The position numbers were made by a program, and so were the translations under genes. DNA of 64,000 nt from Paragonimus skrjabini miyazakii (taxonomy: Eukaryota; Platyhelminthes; Trematoda; Plagiorchiida; Troglotrematidae), in the NCBI GenBank assembly GCA_014338405.1, contig JTDE01001011.1, positions 114,674 to 178,673 of the forward strand. The letters run 5' to 3'. Below, in pieces: positions 11,201 to 23,600 of this stretch. The notes beneath the pieces were generated by a model. It was not told the origin of the DNA, searched no databases, and saw nothing but the letters and a program-made list of their open reading frames with translations. The stretch's first letter is position 1; the number at the start of each line of letters is the position of its first letter.

Positions 11201-12559
11201 TGCAGTATTCCATAGGTCATGACGACGAGTGAATCGTTGTTGTGTCCCTGATGCATACACACACAAAGGCACTACAGTTTTTTCACAAATGTTCCAAGGT
11301 CAAGCATTTAGCCACTGTAATACACAAAAGATAGTCTAGAGGTGAAGAAATGGCAAAATGGCTCACATTTCCCTTCAAGCAGACGATCACGTTAATCATG
11401 CATCCAAGATTCTGTAAAAGATAACAACTTCCCTCATCTATTAGAGGCAATATTTGGCAATTACAGGACCTTTAAAACAACAATTTCAGTTGCATTTTGA
11501 TTGCAATTGTGTTTGTGCATTCATCCTAATGTTACTGACACACAAACAACACCAAATAGCTCAGCCAACGTTTATGGTTGCCTTGATTGTTCTCAACTGG
11601 TCCCTGGAAAGTCAACGACGTCAAGCAGTGAGAAACACACTAGATAATCACCTTCGCATATGAGATGAAAACACGATTCGAAAGCACGTCACTAGTTCGT
11701 CACCCACAGTGTTATACAGTGTTTTTATAAGAGGTCCCATGGTCACCGGTAGGTTTACAAAAGGTTTTTTTGAACAACCATTGTTAGTCGAGGTCTTCTA
11801 CGAAATTAGTTGAAAATAGTCACGATGGGACGGTCTAAAAACCCAAATTGCCGTCCTGTCATTACGGTGCAAGTGACCGAAATGGATCTGCACCTGCTCG
11901 GGAAATCCCGTTTCCAGAGCGATCATTTTCCACTTGATCGACACTGACCACCAAATGACGTTGGGAGAAGCTTTCGGACTTGTCTGCAAGTTTCGCTAGT
12001 CCCACTCCAGACCTGTCCCAGTGTGACTGCTATGACGTACACATGCTATTGCCACTGGACCTCACAGTCCATATATGTGTACACAAAAGCAGTTCATACA
12101 AACTCTCTATCTCCCCTGGTTAATTTTTCCAGGACCACTTAAAATGTGAGCAAGCGTGAACCACTTGACACCGACGAATACGCTTCATTGAAGACACGTG
12201 TGATACTCTCACATTCACCAATACCCCCACCTTCTGCCAGTATAGTGTGAGCCACACTTCTCGGATTTGTAGTGACCTATTTTATCCGGTTTTCCTACAC
12301 AGTGTGCACATATCCTGTGTAATTGTAAAAACATCAGATTGACCCAAAACAGCTGTTTGCATGGTTGACTTTCAATGAATTCTGTGAGAATATGGAAAGC
12401 TATAAAATGGGCTATCCATCAGAAACTAACGATTCACATTTAACACTGTTGTGCCGTCGTCGATTGAAGTTCTTTAGATACACAGACACACTAATTATAT
12501 CAGTACGATAAACAGTAGAAAACTGTCCGTGCTGAACAAACGGTTTTGTTTGATCATCA
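8283..12559. other. No gene recognised
   Basis: Nothing in this 4.3 kb could be assigned. Open frames are under 70 codons. Two patches are less AT-rich than their surroundings (about 9,000-9,120 and 11,820-12,060) and could be old repeats or lost exons, but I see no motif in either. No tRNA-like promoter boxes or long inverted repeats were noticed. Confidence 0.55.
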
Positions 12560-12574
12560 AAACAGCAAGAAGAC

Positions 12575-12625
12575 AAACGTTGCAGGATGTTAACATTTCG
12601 ACTTATCTCATCAGCCGCATACTAA
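12575..12625 (-). ncRNA. Hammerhead ribozyme, PLE copy D
   Basis: On the minus strand: GCGG (12,615-12,618) pairs with CTGC (12,582-12,585, one G-U) as helix I; CTGATGA is 12,608-12,614; helix II GATAAGTC (12,600-12,607) has two canonical pairs and a UAAG loop; GAAA is 12,596-12,599; the palindrome TGTTAACA is 12,588-12,595; and the cleavage triplet is AUC, with cleavage after the C complementary to G12586. AUC is closer to the favoured hammerhead triplet than in copies A-C. All core bases are canonical. Confidence 0.85.
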
Positions 12626-12699
12626 ATACACACAGAATATATAACAAAGGCGCATGACAACGACAGTTGAATAGAGTGAATGTTTAGGTCGAAAAGCCG

Positions 12700-14181
12700 C
12701 TACCAGGAGAGGTGGACTGCGTGAACCATCAATTTTTGTGCACACAACACTGGCTTTCTTTGTTTGATCAACACAGCTTCACTGATGGCCAGAATTTTGG
12801 GGTTTGGGTGTCGTAGCAACACCGTGAATGACCTGGTTGGGTCGACGTTGTGACCTGTCTCCAATTGACCATGCCGGGTTTCGCGTTTCGTTGCTCCTTT
12901 GACTGCTTGTTAGCTCAGCAGACTGAATCAACCATTTTGGGAGGTGTTCGGCCACAGGTTGACAAAGATATAGCTGTCATTGCAACTGCAAGCGGACTGA
13001 TAAACGACATGTGAGACAGAATAGTCAGGTGTGTCACGTCTAGCGTTTCCATAACTAACTCCCCGAGTTGATGATAAGAGGCACAATTCAGCTGCAGGGT
13101 ATGTACGATTCACAGATGACTGAAGCTGATGAAGCAGTATTGTGGACAAATAGTCTCCCTTGAATTGTAGTTTTATGAACATCTCTTTTTTCTTTGCTGT
13201 ATGAACTGCAGCTCTTTCTGTTGTTTTCTTGCTATGAACCGAGATAAACTTATCCGGATATCCGTTAGCAAGTAATGCGGTTGTTAGGAAATCTTCCTCT
13301 TGTGTCAGCCGGTCATCTGTACGGATTCGTCAGGCTCTGTCAAACAATGTTTTAGCTAAACCCCGCTTGTAGATCATGGGTGCAAAATTGGAGAACTGGA
13401 GGTATTGACGGCTCCAAGTGGCTTTGCGATAAACCAACCGCTGCAGCGTGTCGTCAAGATGTCTCGTAAGTGAGACGTCTAGAAAAGCTGGGCTTCTATT
13501 CGACCCATTTTCATAAGTAACAGACAAATTTGGATGTATGGAGTTCATCAGGTTGAAAAATGGAAGAAACTTGTCACTCTCAGTAAAAATCAAGATATCA
13601 TCGGCGTACCTTTTGCATAAAGTAGTCATGGCACTATTATCGACAATTTGTCTTTTTATCATTTCAAGGGAAACATCCGCTAACGTTGGGCTTAGTAGAC
13701 TGCCCATGGCTACTCCATCAATTTGCTTGAAAACAACTCCTTTGAACTCAAAACGAACGTTTTCTGTATATAAGAAAATGAAATCCCTGAGGTAGTCGAG
13801 AGGAAGCGACAAGTGAATATTCTGAATTGAAATAAAATCACAAAGAAAATTTACAGTCTCATGCAGAGGAACATTAGTTAACAAAGATTGCACATCGATA
13901 GAGTACATTGTTTTTGAACTCACAGAAACCTCCTTTAAGCCGTTTACTAACTCAAATGAGTCTTTGATACAGTGGGGTGACAGCAGTTTCCGAACTGAGT
14001 TAGGTACCTCAACGAACCTTCGAGCCAGCTGGTGGTAGGGTGAATTGTCCATGGCCAAGATGGGACGTAGCGGAACACCTTCTTTGTGTATTTTTGGTGC
14101 GCCTCTCATATACGGCGTTTGCGTTCCACCTGGTTTTAACTGTCTATACTGAGCCTCATTGATGAACCCATGTAACTGCAA
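12700..14181 (-). pseudogene. PLE RT + GIY-YIG protein, copy D, near-intact RT
   Basis: The first 283 codons (14,181-13,330) hold fingers RGAPKIHKEGVPLRPIL; motif A MYSIDVQSLLTNVPL with its Asp; QIDGVAMGSLLSP (motif B); KRYADDILIF (motif C, both Asp present); and AFLDVSLTRH. A single TGA at 13,330-13,332 (probably a C-to-T change of an Arg codon in FDRA-stop-RIRT) is the only break before the same frame runs on to 12,928: EEDFLTTALLANGYPDKFIS, then SHVVYQSACSCNDSYI, the start of the GIY-YIG module. A frameshift near 12,973 moves the frame to AEHLPKWLIQSAEL; a further shift leads to ETGHNVDPTRSF and ends at HAVHLSW-stop. The RT active-site residues are intact, but the protein is interrupted. 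Confidence 0.88.
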
Positions 14182-14223
14182 TATTTGGAGTTGTTTTGCA
14201 ATCTATTTTTCTACCAGTATTCA

Positions 14224-14454
14224 ATATTCAAATTAGTTGACGTGTTTGCAAAAATTCAGGTGAACCCATTCAATGGTTCCTCAGCGATCGGACAACGGAC
14301 GGTGGAATACACGTCAACGTATAAGCATGGACCCTACATCCAAACTGTAACCGAATACAAGAAAGAAAGTCTTCATTTTAGCGACAATGCATCTCGATTT
14401 TTGTCAAGAAGGCAAAAACAGAACTTAATAACTACTAGTAATACCGATGTTATT
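14224..14454 (+). repeat. 231-bp segment duplicated in inverted orientation, copy 1
   Basis: This 231-bp segment reappears as the reverse complement at 17,416-17,646 with only three substitutions by eye. Both copies are open in the same frame, reading LVDVFAKIQVNPFNG, then SAIGQRTVEYTSTYKHGPY and SDNASRFLSRRQKQNL. One of the differences is a replacement (Ser here, Tyr in the other copy). Copy 1 is preceded by a pyrimidine tract and CAG (TATTTTTCTACCAG, ending near 14,216), which resembles a splice acceptor. I do not recognise the protein. It could be an exon, part of an uncharacterised mobile element or a segment moved with the neighbouring PLE. Confidence 0.7.
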
Positions 14455-14466
14455 TTGTTTGATTGA

Positions 14467-15925
14467 ATTTTAGTAGCGGGCCACCTCGATGAGTTTGTCA
14501 CTTAGTCACTTATATGAACTAATACGGGTGAGATCTGACGTCTTCATTTGATAGCACAAATGCCGATATCGTTTTTCAACTTGGCTATACTATTTACTTG
14601 TTGGGTATATCCAGAACAATATACAGTTCACTGTCTACTACATCGTACATACTTCAAAGTGAAACTCGTCAACTACACTTAGCATGTATATAAGCTCGAA
14701 TTTAGTTGTTACTAATGTCCGACCCCAAAACGAAACCTCAAAATCTCAGCATTTAGATTCAACTTTCCCAACACCCATTCACGTCTACCTACCGAAGTTT
14801 AATGCGGGTTGTATTCTGGTAAGTTTACATAACTATACTTAACCCAGCAAGGCAACATGCAGCTGCATGGGATTGACCATAAGGCGTGTCAAAAAGTCTC
14901 GCATTATGGTAGAACTTAAAAAAGAAAACCACGAACAATAGTGCCATCATGTATGCGTCTTTATACATATATGTAAGTATATAAATATGTATATTTTTGA
15001 GACTGTATATTATTGTTCAACTATACATCGTACATGCAAACAAAAGTGCAGTAGACCATTACTTTCTGTTCACTGGCTTTGATGATCAGTTAAACGCCTT
15101 CACTCCCAAGCTCATTTACTCCATGATACAGGCAGTCAAAAGAATTAGTTCATTCGATTGACGGTTGATTCGATTTCCTTTACGTTAGTCTGAATAAAAC
15201 AGTAGTCTGTCGACTGTCGATGTCTGAATAAAAAGCTATCAGTCATATCAAAATTAGCCTGAAGCAAATGACTGATTGTGTGCATTGAACTTGTTCGCTC
15301 TGTGATGCAAGCACAGACTTTCTGATTAGGATATGGATGATCGAGTCAACATTTCACATGAAATGACAATACACTCTTGAACAACCAGGTACTTTTTGAA
15401 ATGAGGGGGGTTAAAAACAATATCGTGAAACATTAAATGAATAAACGTGAAAAACATCGAGTTAACTTTCAGCGTTAATCGGAGTGTTTGCCTGTGAATA
15501 ATATTTATATTTTCTTTCTTTTTATTCGTATTCAGAATAAACCTCTGGAGTCTCCAGCTGCGGGTATAGAACAACAGGAATTTGATTTGTTTACTCCGGA
15601 TGGATAAGAGTGCGATCAGTGATTGACACTTTAAAAGAATGTACCAACACAATGAAAACAGGGAAAATTCATTCAGACACACATGAATCGATTCCATACT
15701 CGGTTATTTATTGTACTTCTAAACTAACTGTTTCGTTGAACTTAACACAACGAGTGGGCAAACACAAACCTTTTTTTATGTCCTTCGGAAAGCTTATTGC
15801 GCCGGGAATTATGCACGTTGGCGAATCATAAATGCGCCTATCGAGTAGAAACTAAATTACACAGCTTTTTTGTAGTAACAGTGGAACGATTGAATTATAA
15901 AGTTTTACATATGCCATCGTTCGGA
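14467..15925. other. No gene recognised
   Basis: There is one 123-codon minus-strand frame (15,697-15,326), with low-complexity content (KKKENINI) and no recognisable domain. A frame of this length is expected occasionally by chance in 64 kb. A short AT-rich imperfect palindrome lies near 14,962-14,995. Nothing else is supported. Confidence 0.5.
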
Positions 15926-15930
15926 CATGC

Positions 15931-16110
15931 TTGGATGGGCGCTCAGTAGTGATGATGTCCACTTATCACTTACAGGGTCGCGAGTCCGAGTTTGTTTGCC
16001 ACATCTGATGCACCCTATGTTTGAACAACCCTAGAGCATTGGGAGTGCACTGCACTTAACCTGTCACGTGGCAGCGAACGAACTCGAATGTGAAAACGGG
16101 GAACGTAACT
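15931..16110 (+). mobile_element. tRNA-derived SINE-like element
   Basis: The head GGCGCTCAGTAGTGATG resembles a tRNA A box with D-loop. About 30 bases on, GGGTCGCGAGTCCGAG (about 15,975-15,990) resembles a B box (consensus GGTTCRANNCC). Between them lies GTCCACTTATCACTTACA, similar to an anticodon arm. The acceptor strands do not pair, so this is not a functional tRNA gene. The body downstream (CGAACGAACTCGAATGTG) loosely matches the body of the element at 27.2 kb. A pol III-transcribed SINE is the best explanation; the 3' boundary is uncertain. Confidence 0.55.
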
Positions 16111-17160
16111 CGATACACTGTGGTACGTTATTCTCAGCAGGAAATCCGAGCATACTTGATGGAAAATTTGTCTGAACTGCTGAGCTCCTTTCAATAACCT
16201 AAAAATCCAGTTTATACTACCCTTTGTTCAAGCAAAAGTCTACTTCATAAGAATTCGGCCAATAAGTCTGAAGTCAAGTCGTTTACATCAGTCACACCAC
16301 AAAATGTATATCGATGGATACACTTCATTGGGTAGGCTGTCACAAATATGTTCACCCAAGATAACTTTTGTCTTGACTGAGTTCGTCATTATACATAGTT
16401 TCTGATAAGGTGACGTGGTAACTGGCGGAAAATTCAAGTTGGTTTTTAGAATTTTGGAAACTGTCGGCGGTTTACAAAGTATTAATTAGACAGCATCATG
16501 ATGTAATAGGCCATCTTATGCCGCTCGAATATATTTTGTCTCAAATAAACACATACTTGAGTATGAGGTAAATATTTCTGTTATGAATTATAAAAGTGAT
16601 ATCGGGTGACAGCCGACAGAAACTTGAGTTAATGAGATTGATTTTCTCAAAGAATAAACCAAAAAGAGAATCCATTCTTCTTCAGTGAGTTAGTATCATA
16701 CCTGTTATTTATGTAATTTCATTTAATTCATTCACATATTCAACTTTCTACTGAAAATTTTAAGGAGGAACAGTGTGAAAGTAGGTTCATTTAAGTTGTC
16801 CCGCGTTGTCACTATAGTGAAACCATTTTGGGAAGCAAACACGTTTGTAAAAGCGGTCGAATTGTTAAGTAAAGAAAACCGGATGATTTTGGAGTAACTT
16901 GTAAGCATTTAGTTTAACATCTGAATCAAAAATACTTTCAGCTCCAGTGTATCAGTTAGGAGTGTTGTGTATACCTGTATTGATGTAATGGCTTTCAGTC
17001 CTAGACCTATGGTGCAACATGGCGGTGTTTACTATTCTGTCCGAATTTTTTAAAATTCCTTTCAGTCATCAGTTTCATTAAAACGCTTTTTGGTTAAAAA
17101 CACTGCACAACAATTTTGTTCATGGGTATATATTCAATCAAAAAAAGGCGTTGCATCTGC
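16111..17160. other. No gene recognised
   Basis: No open frame, repeat or structural signal was supported in this kilobase. Confidence 0.55.
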
Positions 17161-17168
17161 ACAAAACT

Positions 17169-17658
17169 TTACTGCTTTATACAATGCTTGCTAACGTATC
17201 TAGTGAGCTTGACACTGAAACCGCAAGTTCCGACATGTGTCTGAATCTTTTTCAGTTGTGCATCACGCTTCATCAAGTTGCTGACTAATGGCTTGCTGTG
17301 AACTTGAATTCCGTTTAATACAAACAGATTTCCAATGATATTTATATCCATCAAATTGGAAAACAATTTTATGAAAGTCGGTTTCAGTTCCCCGGTTCGA
17401 TTCCAATCTAAAATGAATAATATCGGTATTACTAGTAGTTATTAAGTTCTGTTTTTGCCTTCTTGACAAAAATCGAGATGCATTGTCGCTAAAATGAAGA
17501 CTTTCTTTCTTGTATTCGGTTACAGTTTGGATGTAGGGTCCATGCTTATACGTTGACGTGTATTCCACCGTCCGTTGTCCGATCGCTGAGTAACCATTGA
17601 ATGGGTTCACCTGAATTTTCGCAAACACGTCAACTAATTTGAATATAAATTTATGCAA
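17169..17658 (-). pseudogene. Unknown open segment containing duplicate copy 2
   Basis: A 131-codon minus frame (17,658-17,263) begins with the segment shared with 14,224-14,454 (shared part 17,646-17,416). It continues uniquely with FRLESNRGTETDFHKIVFQF. From about 17,366 an overlapping minus frame (to 17,169) reads NLFVLNGIQVHSKPLVSNL and FSVKLTRYVSKHCIKQ, whose composition also looks protein-like, so a frameshift between the two is possible. I do not recognise either part. Without a start context, splice sites or homologues it cannot be called a gene. It may be the longer parent of the truncated copy at 14.2 kb. Confidence 0.4.
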
Positions 17659-17659
17659 G

Positions 17660-20600
17660 TAGGGCTTTTACCTTAGAGAACGTTGTCAGCTATAACACCC
17701 GGTTTTCTTGGGTAGGGCTAGTCACGAATGCGGCATTAGTTCATTAGAAAGACGGTGCATCGACAGAATGACGACCATAGTTTCTGACAAACATCAGATG
17801 TGTCACGTTTTGTTTGCAATTTAATTTTCGTCTGATGTGTGCTCGTTACATAGATTGTTTGAACGGAAAGTAGAAATCAGGCAGAAGTGGATGGGTTTTA
17901 AACAGTTTCTCTTTACCGTTGTAGCAATAAAACCGTCGTTGTGTTTCGTAGTGAGCTGCTTCTTCCTCCACATAGGGTTGATGGGGTTTAATTATCCCGT
18001 TGATTATTCCGTCAACTTAGAACAATTTGAACAAAAGGCAGTTAGAACACGGAAACTGGCGGATGAATGCGTTTCGTATCGATTCATCAGCATGAGAATT
18101 ACAATAAAGTGAATGTTTTTTTACAAAAACAACTGAGAGAGTGGCTGATAATTAATAAGCGGATTAGAAAGAGTCGTCACGTTCAGGAGGGAGTAAAATT
18201 TACGAAAAACTGGCCAGAGTTGATCGGTTGTGACTGCTTCAGCAAACCGCAAAAATCCTGGGTTAGAATGACGTAACAAGATTTTGAATGCACAAACATG
18301 ATCGAGGGCGTGACCAGTGATCAAGACATGTCTAGTGACTGAAGAAGTTGTTTAGAAAACACTGTCGTTCTCCGGTAACACGGAATTCTGCACCCATTTA
18401 GGCAAATGATCTTTCCCTCAGGGGATCAGTTTGCTTATATAGCTTTCTGGACAGTCACATACATGTTGGTAAACGCAATGTGAGGTGACACTCAAAAGCC
18501 GATCATCTTTGACTTGAGGCACTGGTAGCTTCTGCGTTCTAGGGATTACACGAAATTCAGTTAGATTAAATATTTGTTTGATTGAATTTCTCCGTCTTTG
18601 TCTTGGTTGATGTGCGATATAATCACTCTTATTTTTCTGCCAACAACCAGTGAAGATCTCCGATCACTCATCAGAGGATAAACTTTTATTCCACTCCATA
18701 ACTGCTTTAAGACTATCAATTATCGACTATCGATTAACTGGTTCAAGTCGAGTCACGTGTAAACGACGTTTAATAACATTAATTGAACAGTGCCTCAAAG
18801 TCATATAAACAAAATTTTGTTTTGCAAAAGATAATAAGTTGTGTTTACAGACCCTCACAAAAATCATCCAGGAATACTGTTCAGCACAAAGACGATCAGG
18901 ATCACTGTTGTACATGAAACTATTATTTTGCCTCTAGACAGTTATTCGCAGTTTATTCCATACATTTGACAATACCGTTATGGTAAAAACTTTAACCGCG
19001 ATTTCCCAGATTATCAAACTAACTGACCCCTTGTTCTCCTCGTGCCATAATGTTCAGCATATATGGGTTCCGGTTTATAACATTTCATCCCGTTCTCACT
19101 CAATGCGTATGGAGATGGAATAGGTTCAAATGATCCGAACAGGATCACGCAACTTTCTCTTGTTATAACGACAGTTTTAGCGATATGGTCCAAGTTGTTA
19201 GAAGTTTGTTCCTTTCTGGAATTTATAAATGTCTAAAGGTGCCATTGGAACCAACCCTTTCAATTTACATGGAAATTCATCCGTGAGAAGGCATTGACTG
19301 TAATGATTCAGAAGTGCAGGCCTATCTGCGGCCGTTCCAGTTAGTCCACATCTATGGGTGAACCAGCCTACGATGTAGCGCGGTATATTCATAGATTGGA
19401 CGAAATCGACGTTGAAATCTTACACATACACTATTGAGGATTAGCGGCTGCTCGTGCGGTTAACGAAATCTACGGCCTACTAAGAATACACCGCGACTCT
19501 CTGCATTTTTACGGTGTTGCCCCCAACGAAATCGCGAGATATACATTTTCCTAATGAGTGTGCACATCATTAGTGGGAATTATACTGAACTGTTTCATTG
19601 ATAGCGTACACAGTTAAAACACCTTTGACTGTTTTGTCTACAAACCACCTAGAGCATCATCAAATATATATTGAGTCGCACTAGTTTGAACAGAGTAGTC
19701 TTACTCTGAGAATCTTCTATTAATTTTCCGGCCCCAGCTGACATCTTATCAGCAACAATCACCTCCAGAAATCACTGGAGTGCTAACAACTACAGACCAC
19801 GACTCATTTGAATACAGAGAATACTGAAGCCGTCGTCTCGCCGTCGTTGCGGACAAAATACGGACACTGCATTAAGCGTGTGCACCAATCCTAACAACAA
19901 AGACCCGAACACACTGACCTGACCTTTTAATTGACTATCGTTGACATATCGTTATTTGTTAATGAGTACTCAAGTTATCACGGCTGAGAGTTCCACTGCA
20001 AGACCGCTACACAGACAAACTTGACCAAAAACCGAAAGTACATCTAACTAGTTCTCAATCCCACATCACTCTATTTGGCTTATGGCTTGAGCCATTAGAA
20101 TGTCATCAATTACGACAGAAGGTTAAGTATGTCATACCAAATGGTCTCTGACAAAATACAAGTTAAGGGGCGGACAGCGCGCTGTATTCCCAAAGAATCG
20201 AGAAGCTTCGTCTGGCCCGCTTTCTATTAGTTTTTTTAAATGAAATGGTTCACTAATGTTGATTTCGCTTTAATGCCGGTGCGAAAAAGGTTCAGAGTTC
20301 AATTAGACTCATGCAGATGATAGTTCATTTCACACGCTTATACTTACGCTATTTTTCAGTTGACGTAGTGTATATTAGATATGGACTGTTGTGATTTAAG
20401 GACTGATGCTGAGTTACCACAGCCGTAGGAAGACAAATAGTGATCTGTTGAGTTGGTGGCACTCACGTAAAAATATTCGTAACTATTGAACCACTTTGAC
20501 AGAGCTGTTTTCTCTGACCTACTTTACCTAATATTTTCGTCAGCACTATTTGGATACTAAATTTACAGTCCGCACGATACAATCGGCACTTCAGTTCTAG

Positions 20601-23600
20601 TTAACCAGTACGCTGGCAAGAACTGTGAGGTTAGGATTTCGATTGCACCCGTTGCCCAGGCAGAAAATCGCAAGGATACTGTATCAAAAGGACTAGCGTA
20701 AAAGCTTAGCGATTGTCCTAACTGCTCTATCATTCTTAATTTCGTAAACCACTTCAAAATTGGGTGGATTCCAGGACACAGAAGAAGCATCACTTCAAAG
20801 ACCGAGATTCACGCATTAGATGTCAAAGTCTGTTCGATTCTGATGAGCAATCTAAGGGGGCAGAAATGATCAACTGTAAATGGAAACCGTCTGTTCTACA
20901 GAGTAGTTGATCTAATTTACAAAAATGATTGTAGACTGGTTAATTTTTAACATAAACCGCAAAATATGAGGCTCATCGTGATATTGCGGGTTATCCTACA
21001 TTGAGTACTTAACAAACTTCACCATGAATGGAGGCACTCAGACCAAAAATAGACGGAGGTGAACAGCTTGCATTAGATTACGGTAGCCAATGAAATTCTA
21101 GATATAATCAACTTTTGCTTTTATTGTTAACTCTAAGCTAGCATCAAGCCATCAGGTGACTGCACATTATTGTGACTATTCCCGATGGGCTTTCGCAAAG
21201 CATACACAGGTCTCGATAATAGGGGCTCCTTACTAGAAACTTGGGTAGAAAATCTTCACGTATTGACTGTAATGAATTAAGTTATTAATTTTAGCCCTGT
21301 ATACATTTTCAGTTTTACATATATATATTACAAGTATACCGTAGTAAGTTAGAATAAGGTTAATATAAGCTGGTCTATTCATTCTTCCTTATGGATTTTT
21401 TGTTGGACAGATAATGTAGCGGTGGCTCTGTTGGTCCCGGTTTCACAGTATTTCACCATCTACAGGATCTACGATGTATTCTAGTTTCAGTTGTGAGATA
21501 CAAAACCGTGTATTATCATTTAGTACAATTGTCCATTACACTTTTTTTAAGTTGGTAAAATCTGCCACTAAATTCACTGTGACATAATAGGTGTTAAGTA
21601 ATTTTCTCTCTTGATTGAAACCATAAAGCATAAATTTAGCAAAATAGTGTTGCAGTGTTCTATTACAGTAGGACTGACATAGTTTTCAAAGTATTTATCA
21701 CGCGCAAATAAGACAACCCTGGTAACACACGAGCTTCTGTAACTGTTGTGCAACCTGTTACGTAGGTTCGTCACTGAGTCAACGGGCAAAGAGAAGAGAT
21801 GAGTGGGTTATAATTCCGGTAAGGTTGTTAGTACATCTTAGTAGGAGTCAGTCTGACCGATCCAAGTCAGGTCACCTTATATCAGTAAAACTGAGACGGG
21901 CAGAATCGACTGTGGCATACATTTTTTTGCGTAAAAACAAATGTTCGCTTTATTTTCTTCTCGTGTGAGAATATAGACTGAACATAATTCTGACGTTCTA
22001 GTTCACCCAAGTAAAAATTATGACTATCTGTAAGTCATGTTTGCCTTGTGATAAACAGCTAAATTTCGGACTTTTTCACAGCTATGAGAATAAATCAGAA
22101 CAGGACTATTTACAAGTGAGGTTGGTTAACAATTTAGTAGCAATTACTCATTCGTACTTAGTATGACATCAGTGAAGCAGTCGTCAGTGTACCCGTTTAG
22201 GTATCTTACGCAAGACATTTCAGCCACCCAGATAAGCAAAAATGGTCTGGGCAGTTTGTAACGCATGGATTGAATGTGCACAATAGATGTAGAGGGCCTA
22301 ACCGATGCTCAGAATTGTGACACAATTACAATCTCCAGCTAACGGAGTTGCCAATCCTTCAGAGTAAGTACATCAATTTGTTATTGCTATGAGAGTCTTG
22401 ACAACTACTTTTACTTGACACTTGATGGGTACCACTCGTTCGTCCAGTCACTGTTTCTCAATCTGTTCTTTACTAATTGTTCCATACATCAAATTCGATC
22501 ATGTCCGACATGCTGACCAGCTGTAAGTGCTGTTCAATTTGTATCAATAAATGTGCTCAGATACTCAAAGTAGACAGTACCAAATTTTCCAAAACGGCTG
22601 GACCGATACTTGACCAGGGGACGTAGCATGGCATCTAAATCATTTTAGAAAGTGTTTTACTGCATTTAACTAATGATACCTCATCTCACTGCTGCTTTCC
22701 GTTGATCGTGCATATCGGTTCAAAAACGGTTAGTTGAATGACAATTTCTCAACTTCTGTGGCAGTGGTATTTCTACGATGAAGTAATTCAGAGAAGTTGG
22801 AGTGGACAGACGAGCTTTGTGGAGATATTTCTCCAAACATTAGTCTAGTTACCAGATAAGCCCGTGACTAAACGATTTAGCAGTTAACTGTGACATATTC
22901 TGGGTCAGTAGTACACAACATGGGACATTGTCTATGACGCTTACTTTTAATCCTCATCAGCTGTGATTAATCAGTCAACTGTTTTTGTGACCCCAGATGA
23001 TTTTCACGGGTTTTTTACCGCGACCACCTGCTTTTAAGTCTGGATGAATTGAACTAAGCTATATCAGTCCGTGAGGTTTTACCTTTTGAGATAACGATTT
23101 ACAAGTTTGAAAAATGTGGAAAATGACCGGAAAACAGAATATTATGTTAACATGGGTAATGAAAAAGAACTCCACAAAAAAAACAAGAGTTTAGATTAAC
23201 CTGAGTGACAAGCATGTATGTTAAACACATGAACATACTGAGGCGCTAGACGTTGGTCACCAATTTTACTGGTGTTTATGTACCACTTGTGATCACCTTA
23301 CCTACTGCTATAGTAGAATTGCATGGCTAACTGCTTTTATAACTTAGTCAGCGTTCTGAACGGTCAGTATGTTGCGATGGATTCTTAAATACGACACTTA
23401 TCTGGCAATAGAAATTAAGTACTTGAGGGAAAATTAACACAGCTAATGACAAAGCATTTTAGATTACGAGTAGACCTATATAAAGTGGTTAGTATACTTG
23501 AAAAGAAATGTGTTTGTGAACACAGGCAAGCAGTGATCATGAAGTAAGGATAAGATTGCGGCAAACGGAAATCCATGGACAGTTTCCTGGTTGTCTGGAG

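Larger units (their letters stand above)
12570..14200 (-). mobile_element. Penelope-like element copy D
   Basis: A leftward PLE with, in order: most of the RT domain (14,181-13,333), a GIY-YIG region (about 13,050-12,703), a TAG stop (12,700-12,702) and a hammerhead about 80 nt further on. It starts inside the RT fingers (the frame opens with MQLHGFINEAQYRQLKPGGT), so the N-terminal 100-200 residues normal for PLE proteins are missing. No inverted partner was found at its 5' side; instead an unrelated duplicated segment begins at 14,224. It is the best-preserved PLE coding copy in the window. Confidence 0.88.

Noticed and set aside
15326..15697. 123-codon minus-strand open frame
   Set aside because: Low-complexity, no domain, and within the length expected by chance in 128 kb of sequence read in three frames per strand.
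17394..17406. GGTTCGATTCC, a perfect B-box sequence
   Set aside because: No A box at tRNA distance upstream and no tRNA-like arms; it lies just outside the 231-bp duplicated segment.
18064..18105. CTGATGA followed at the right spacing by CGAAA on the minus strand, a hammerhead-like core
   Set aside because: The sequence between (ATCGATAC) cannot form helix II starting with a G-C pair, helix III has no convincing partner and helix I does not close. Probably chance.
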